A stretch of DNA of 64,000 nt from Hydra vulgaris (Eukaryota; Cnidaria; Hydrozoa; Anthoathecata; Hydridae). Within the stretch, counting starts at the first letter, position 1, and each line of letters begins with the position of its first letter. A program made the translations under genes and the position numbers. Under the pieces are notes generated by a model. That model did no database searches and had not been told where the DNA came from. It saw nothing but the letters and a program-made list of their open reading frames with translations. The stretch covers positions 14,237,501-14,301,500 of the forward strand of contig NC_088922.1 in assembly GCF_038396675.1 (NCBI RefSeq). The letters are read 5' to 3'. Shown here in pieces: positions 60,281 through 64,000 of the stretch.

Positions 60281-60336
60281 CTATATATAAATATTTATAT
60301 TAAAGGTTAAAAATAAAACATGTTGCATAATAATTT

Positions 60337-60370
60337 ATATAAATATTTGATGTATTAATCTGTGTATGTG

Positions 60371-60444
<74 letters not shown>

Positions 60445-60480
60445 CACATACACAGATTAATACATCAAATATTTATATAT
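60337..60480. repeat. Palindrome centred on a (TA)n array
   Basis: ATATTTGATGTATTAATCTG + TGTATGTGTATGTA on the left is repeated in inverse on the right (to ~60476). About 65 bp of TA (60374-60440) forms the centre. The left edge is 57 bp from the astacin exon's acceptor. Confidence 0.92.
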
Positions 60481-60547
60481 ATTGTAATTTATGTTAGTGT
60501 ATTTTGCAAATAGAGTGCTCAATGTTCTTAAAGAACAGAGCAATAAC

Positions 60548-60768
<221 letters not shown>

Positions 60769-60770
60769 GT

Positions 60771-60870
60771 CAGTGGTGTACACTAGCAGTCGCCCGATGG
60801 CAAATGCCACCCGAATCTTCCGAAGGGCTACCGGATATAATATTTTGATGCAGACCGGGCGACTCAATTT
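60771..60870 (+). mobile_element. hAT-type 5' end
   Basis: It starts CAGTGGTGTACACTAGCAG, a CAGTGGxGTA-type hAT terminus, followed by G+C-richer sub-terminal sequence (cgcccgatggc, gggctaccgg, gaccgggcgac). No transposase or right end is found; the body is lost or overwritten. Confidence 0.5.
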
Positions 60871-61564
60871 TTTTTTCATTATTTTTATTATTTCAATAAT
60901 TCTATAAGCAAAATTTATGAATCCAAATTTAAATTAAGCAAAATTTATGCGTCAAAAATTAAAGATGACTTTTATCTAACATAATAACAACCACCCCCTT
61001 CTGCGTACGTACTCCTTATTTATTATTATTTAAATATCATCTTTTTGTAACATTCTAAGAGAAATGATAAAAACCAAGTTGCGTAATTAAAAAAAATAAT
61101 ACATAAAAAGTTTGCTTTTATTTAACGTCTTTTTGCTACCAATCAAATTATGATGCAAAAAATAAAAAACATTAATTTGAACAACTATCGCTCGATTTCT
61201 TTTTTCTCTCCTCATTATTCATAATGTAATACTCATTAAATATAAAAAACAGTTGCGACAGTCAGAAAAAAAATATTTAATGTTTTAAAAAAAATCGAGT
61301 TTCGGAAAGATAGTCAAGACTTTACCCCTATCCTGCCGGGGTAGTAATTTTTGACGAATTTCCGCTTTTTAACTTTATTATCATAATAAGGTAGGTAAAA
61401 GGAAACGCTCAGATTATTTTAAGACTTTTATTGTACCTAGATGTACTATTTCCAAGACCTAGACTTAAAAGTACCGTCAGGAACTTTGTGTTATTACAAT
61501 GTTAGGAACTATGAGATCCAATATTAAATATATATATAATTAAATAAATAGGTTTTTAATTACA

Positions 61565-62010
61565 AATTGACCTCGTGGTATTCAGCAAAACAATTTTTCT
61601 TTTCATTTACACACAAAAACACTTTGCAATGAGAACATATACCATGAGGTTTCGACTGAATCTTTTTCAAACTACAAACCTCACACCTTCCCCTATTTTC
61701 TACGAAAGTAGGCCAATGGATGCCCTATTACCCAAGCGAACGTCTTTTATAGCGGAATACCCAGATTTGCATCTTTTGGAAGGGCCACCTTTCTCAGTAT
61801 TATCAGTTGAAGTCTTTCTTTTCTGACTAGCGTCTTTCATTGTCACCAAGCCTTGAGTAACAGAGCGTCGAAAATCTTTTACAGTTGTTTGTTCCATAAT
61901 GAGTCCATGAATTACATATGAATTGGCGATGTCCAGAAGACCCCAAAACAACCTGTGCCACCATTTCGGAGATTTGCGATCAATACAGTAACAATCTATA
62001 ATCTATAATT
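61565..62010 (-). mobile_element. piggyBac transposase C-terminus, frameshifted
   Basis: The - strand reads DRKSPKWWHRLFWGLLDIAN (about 61925-61985), KDFRRSVTQGLV, PSKRCKSGYSAIKDVRLGNR (about 61725-61800), then after a frameshift near 61725 HWPTFVENRGRCEVCS, HGICSHCKVFLCV and NCFAEYH, the Cys-rich domain. This is the conserved tail of piggyBac/PGBD4-like transposases. The catalytic core is missing and the higher-coordinate side abuts the Penelope-like element. Confidence 0.85.
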
Positions 62011-62029
62011 TATCAATAACAATCTATAA

Positions 62030-62810
62030 TTGCAAAAAAGCGTAATAGAAACAGAAACATAATTTGGTTCAACCCCACGTACAACAAAAATGTTTTAACA
62101 AATATAGGTAAAATTTTTCTAAAATTAGTATACAAACATTTTCCTCCCTCTAATAAATTACATAAGAATTTTAACAGAAATACCATTAAAGTAAGTTATA
62201 GTTGTACAAAAATTTAGAAAGAATTATAAAAGGTCACAACTTTGCGGTAATTAATAAAAATGAACATTTAAAACATAAAAACACTGATTATTGTAATTGT
62301 AGACAAAAAATAGATTGCCCTCTAAATGGAAAATGCCTTTCGAAAAATGTAATTTACAAGTGCATTGTTTCCTCACAAAATAACCCTGATAAACAATATA
62401 TTGGCTTAACCGAGGGGGAATGGAAAAAACGTTATGCCAACCACAAACAATTGTTTAAACACACAAAAAAAAAATATTCAAAAAAGACTATGCTGTCAAA
62501 ATATATTTGGGATTTAAAAGAAAAAAATAAAAATTTTAACTTACAATGGTCTATTCTAAAATCTGCCCCGGCCTATAATAACATTTCCAAAAAATGTATG
62601 CTATGTTTGCAAGAAAAATTTGAAATAATTACTCACTTAAATAATTACTCATTTAAATCAGGAAAATTTATTAAATAAAAAATCTGAATTAATTTCTAAA
62701 TGTAGGCACGAAAATAAATACCTCCTAAAAATCATAAAAACAAATGACCAAATTAAACTATCCCCATTCCAAAGAAATTTATTTAATAATTACTTTCTGT
62801 AACTTCCTGT
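62030..62810 (+). mobile_element. Penelope-like element, GIY-YIG endonuclease end
   Basis: It opens in the tail of the RT region ([18 protein letters not shown], then [12 protein letters not shown], about 62065-62210). A frameshift follows, then a 158-codon frame at 62202-62678: DYCNCRQKIDCPLNGKCL (Cys knuckle), VIYKCIV then QYIGLTEGEWKKRYANHKQL (GIY-YIG core; the second motif reads YIG, with the catalytic Arg in KRYANH), LSKYIWDLKEK and LCLQEKFEI. After the stop, shifted text ELISKCRHENKYLL continues the family. The RT itself is missing upstream (5' truncation). Such elements copy themselves by target-primed reverse transcription. Confidence 0.85.
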
Positions 62811-62916
62811 TAACAAAAAAAATATAATAATTAAAATTTTTTTATAATAATTTAGAACTTCCTGTATAATATTTTTTTCTATAAATTGAATTTTTTTTAA
62901 GATTTAGTAACTCTTC

Positions 62917-62953
62917 CTGATGATCCAGCAATGGTGAAACTTCAAGTAGAAGA
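62917..62953 (+). ncRNA. Hammerhead-ribozyme-like motif
   Basis: CTGATGA (62917-62923) is followed by TCCAGCAATGGT, which can fold as a CCA/TGG stem with a GCAA tetraloop, then GAAAC (62936-62940) and CTTC-aagta-GAAG (possible stem III). Core order and spacing fit a hammerhead, and Penelope-like elements are known to carry them at their ends. However I cannot place the U-H cleavage site after stem III or a convincing stem I, so this copy may be a relic. Confidence 0.35.
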
Positions 62954-63329
62954 TAAGTGAGATAAGTGTTTTTTACATTTTATAAGCAAAAGTAATTTTT
63001 CACAATTTTGCAACAGAAATACAATTATACTTTTATGAACAGGTTAATACTACTTATTACTTCTTAATGAAAAATCCATTTGTTTTTTAATTATTTTTTT
63101 ATTATTTTTTTTTAGCTGTGTATACTAAATATTAAAAAAGTATGTATAGTTCTTAAGAAAACCTTAACCTAACAGGCTAGAACCAACTCTAAATCTAGTT
63201 AATCAAGAAAATCACCTAAATTTTGATATTCATTACAATAGAACTTTACCAGTTGCCCATCATGATTTTGTTGACAATATTTATCATTATTTTCAGAATG
63301 TCATGTTCAAAGCCTTTAACTAGATCTGA

Positions 63330-64000
63330 TACGGATATTTAGTTAGTTAGATTTACCAATGATTCTATTCTTGGGGCAAGCCTTCCATCAAGAAAGCAGG
63401 CTCTACAGTATTTTAACAGTCTTCACCAGTTAAAGATGTATCACAAAACTGTACTGTAAAAGCACACCCATTACCATTAAAACAGTTTCAGATTTTTGAA
63501 TGAAGCTCACTTGCCGATATCCATAATGCAGCATGCAATTGGGAGCAATAGAGAGACTTAAGAAGATTTATGAGTTTAAAAATTTACAGAAAGCAGATTT
63601 ATAGAAAAAGAGGTGGAGTTACACAGAAAGCTAAAGAGAAACCATTTGTTGAATCCCAAGAAAAAACATTTGACATTTTGCTGAGTCTGAGGTTTCAATA
63701 CAAAATCCAAAAGACAAAGCATTTTTATTGCTCAGCTAGGAGATGGTAGAGGTACAAGTTTAATGGCATAAGTTGACAATACGTTGGCAATCAAGGTGCA
63801 GAGGAAAAAAGAGAGAAAAGATGCAACTTGATGGAAAAGATGGTACTTGAGCAAATAACTAATTGCCTTCAGTTTTTTATTAATGACCAAATATATGCAG
63901 CTGAAATGGTTCAAGCAATGAAAACAAATGTTAGTATTGAAAATCATCCTAAACAACTACAGATCAAAGAAAACAAGAAAATACCAAGAAATCAACAGTC
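63330..64000 (+). pseudogene. Decayed conserved-gene copy (unnamed family)
   Basis: Pieces in different frames suggest one degraded protein: ASLPSRKQALQYFNSLHQLK (63378-63440), EAHLPI, RLKKIYEFKNLQKA (about 63555-63597), then FIAQLGDGRGTSLMA, a stop, and VDNTLAIKVQRKKERK (63720-63820). Many stops occur. The layout recalls multi-copy invertebrate hypothetical proteins, but I cannot name it and no function is claimed. The copy runs to the window edge. Confidence 0.35.

Noticed and set aside
61575-61826. 83-codon + strand frame
   Set aside because: It is antisense to the piggyBac C-terminal text, which is clearly the real coding strand.

Overview
The window looks like a metazoan, cnidarian-type genome segment, most likely Hydra or a close relative. 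The reasons are very high A+T, about eighteen long (TA)n arrays, spliced animal genes with GT-AG introns, and a dense layer of decayed transposons (Tc1/mariner, pogo/Tigger, hAT, piggyBac, CR1/L2-like LINEs, a Penelope-like element). The organism name is inference; nothing in the sequence proves the genus.

Three host genes can be supported. (1) On + at 3082-5772, the last two exons of a STE11/MAP3K-like protein kinase, closest by eye to the MAP3K19/YSK4 tail, with a hAT element (perfect 8-bp target duplication) in its final intron. (2) On - at 12590-13676, a complete two-exon ZCCHC24 orthologue of 255 residues, with a CCHC knuckle and a nearly unchanged Cys-rich C-terminal domain. (3) On - at 45180-60280, twelve exons of a large secreted or surface protein: astacin metalloprotease, TSP1, an unfamiliar repeated Cys/Trp module, TSP1, CUB, CUB, C-type lectin. 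All exon phases agree. Its 5' end (signal, propeptide, N-terminus of the protease) and possibly its 3' end lie outside what I could find.

Layout: 1-6 kb kinase tail; 6-12 kb relics (LINE piece, decayed conserved-gene copy, 29-bp minisatellite); 12-14 kb ZCCHC24, flanked by a MITE sitting between two TA arrays and by another MITE; 14-19 kb mostly featureless; 19-30 kb LINEs and two copies of one Tc1/mariner family, one with intact ends; 30-42 kb Tc1, hAT, Tigger and Tc1 elements packed between TA arrays; 42-45 kb LINE relic; 45-60 kb the astacin gene with transposon-filled introns; 60-64 kb hAT end, piggyBac C-terminus, Penelope-like GIY-YIG end with a hammerhead-like motif, and a decayed gene copy.

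I did not find a clearly new operating system. The signals most worth checking are the repeated module in the astacin protein, the hammerhead-like motif at the Penelope end, the many near-perfect short inverted duplications (one is a clean insertion in a LINE reading frame), and the repeated TA array / transposon / TA array arrangement.
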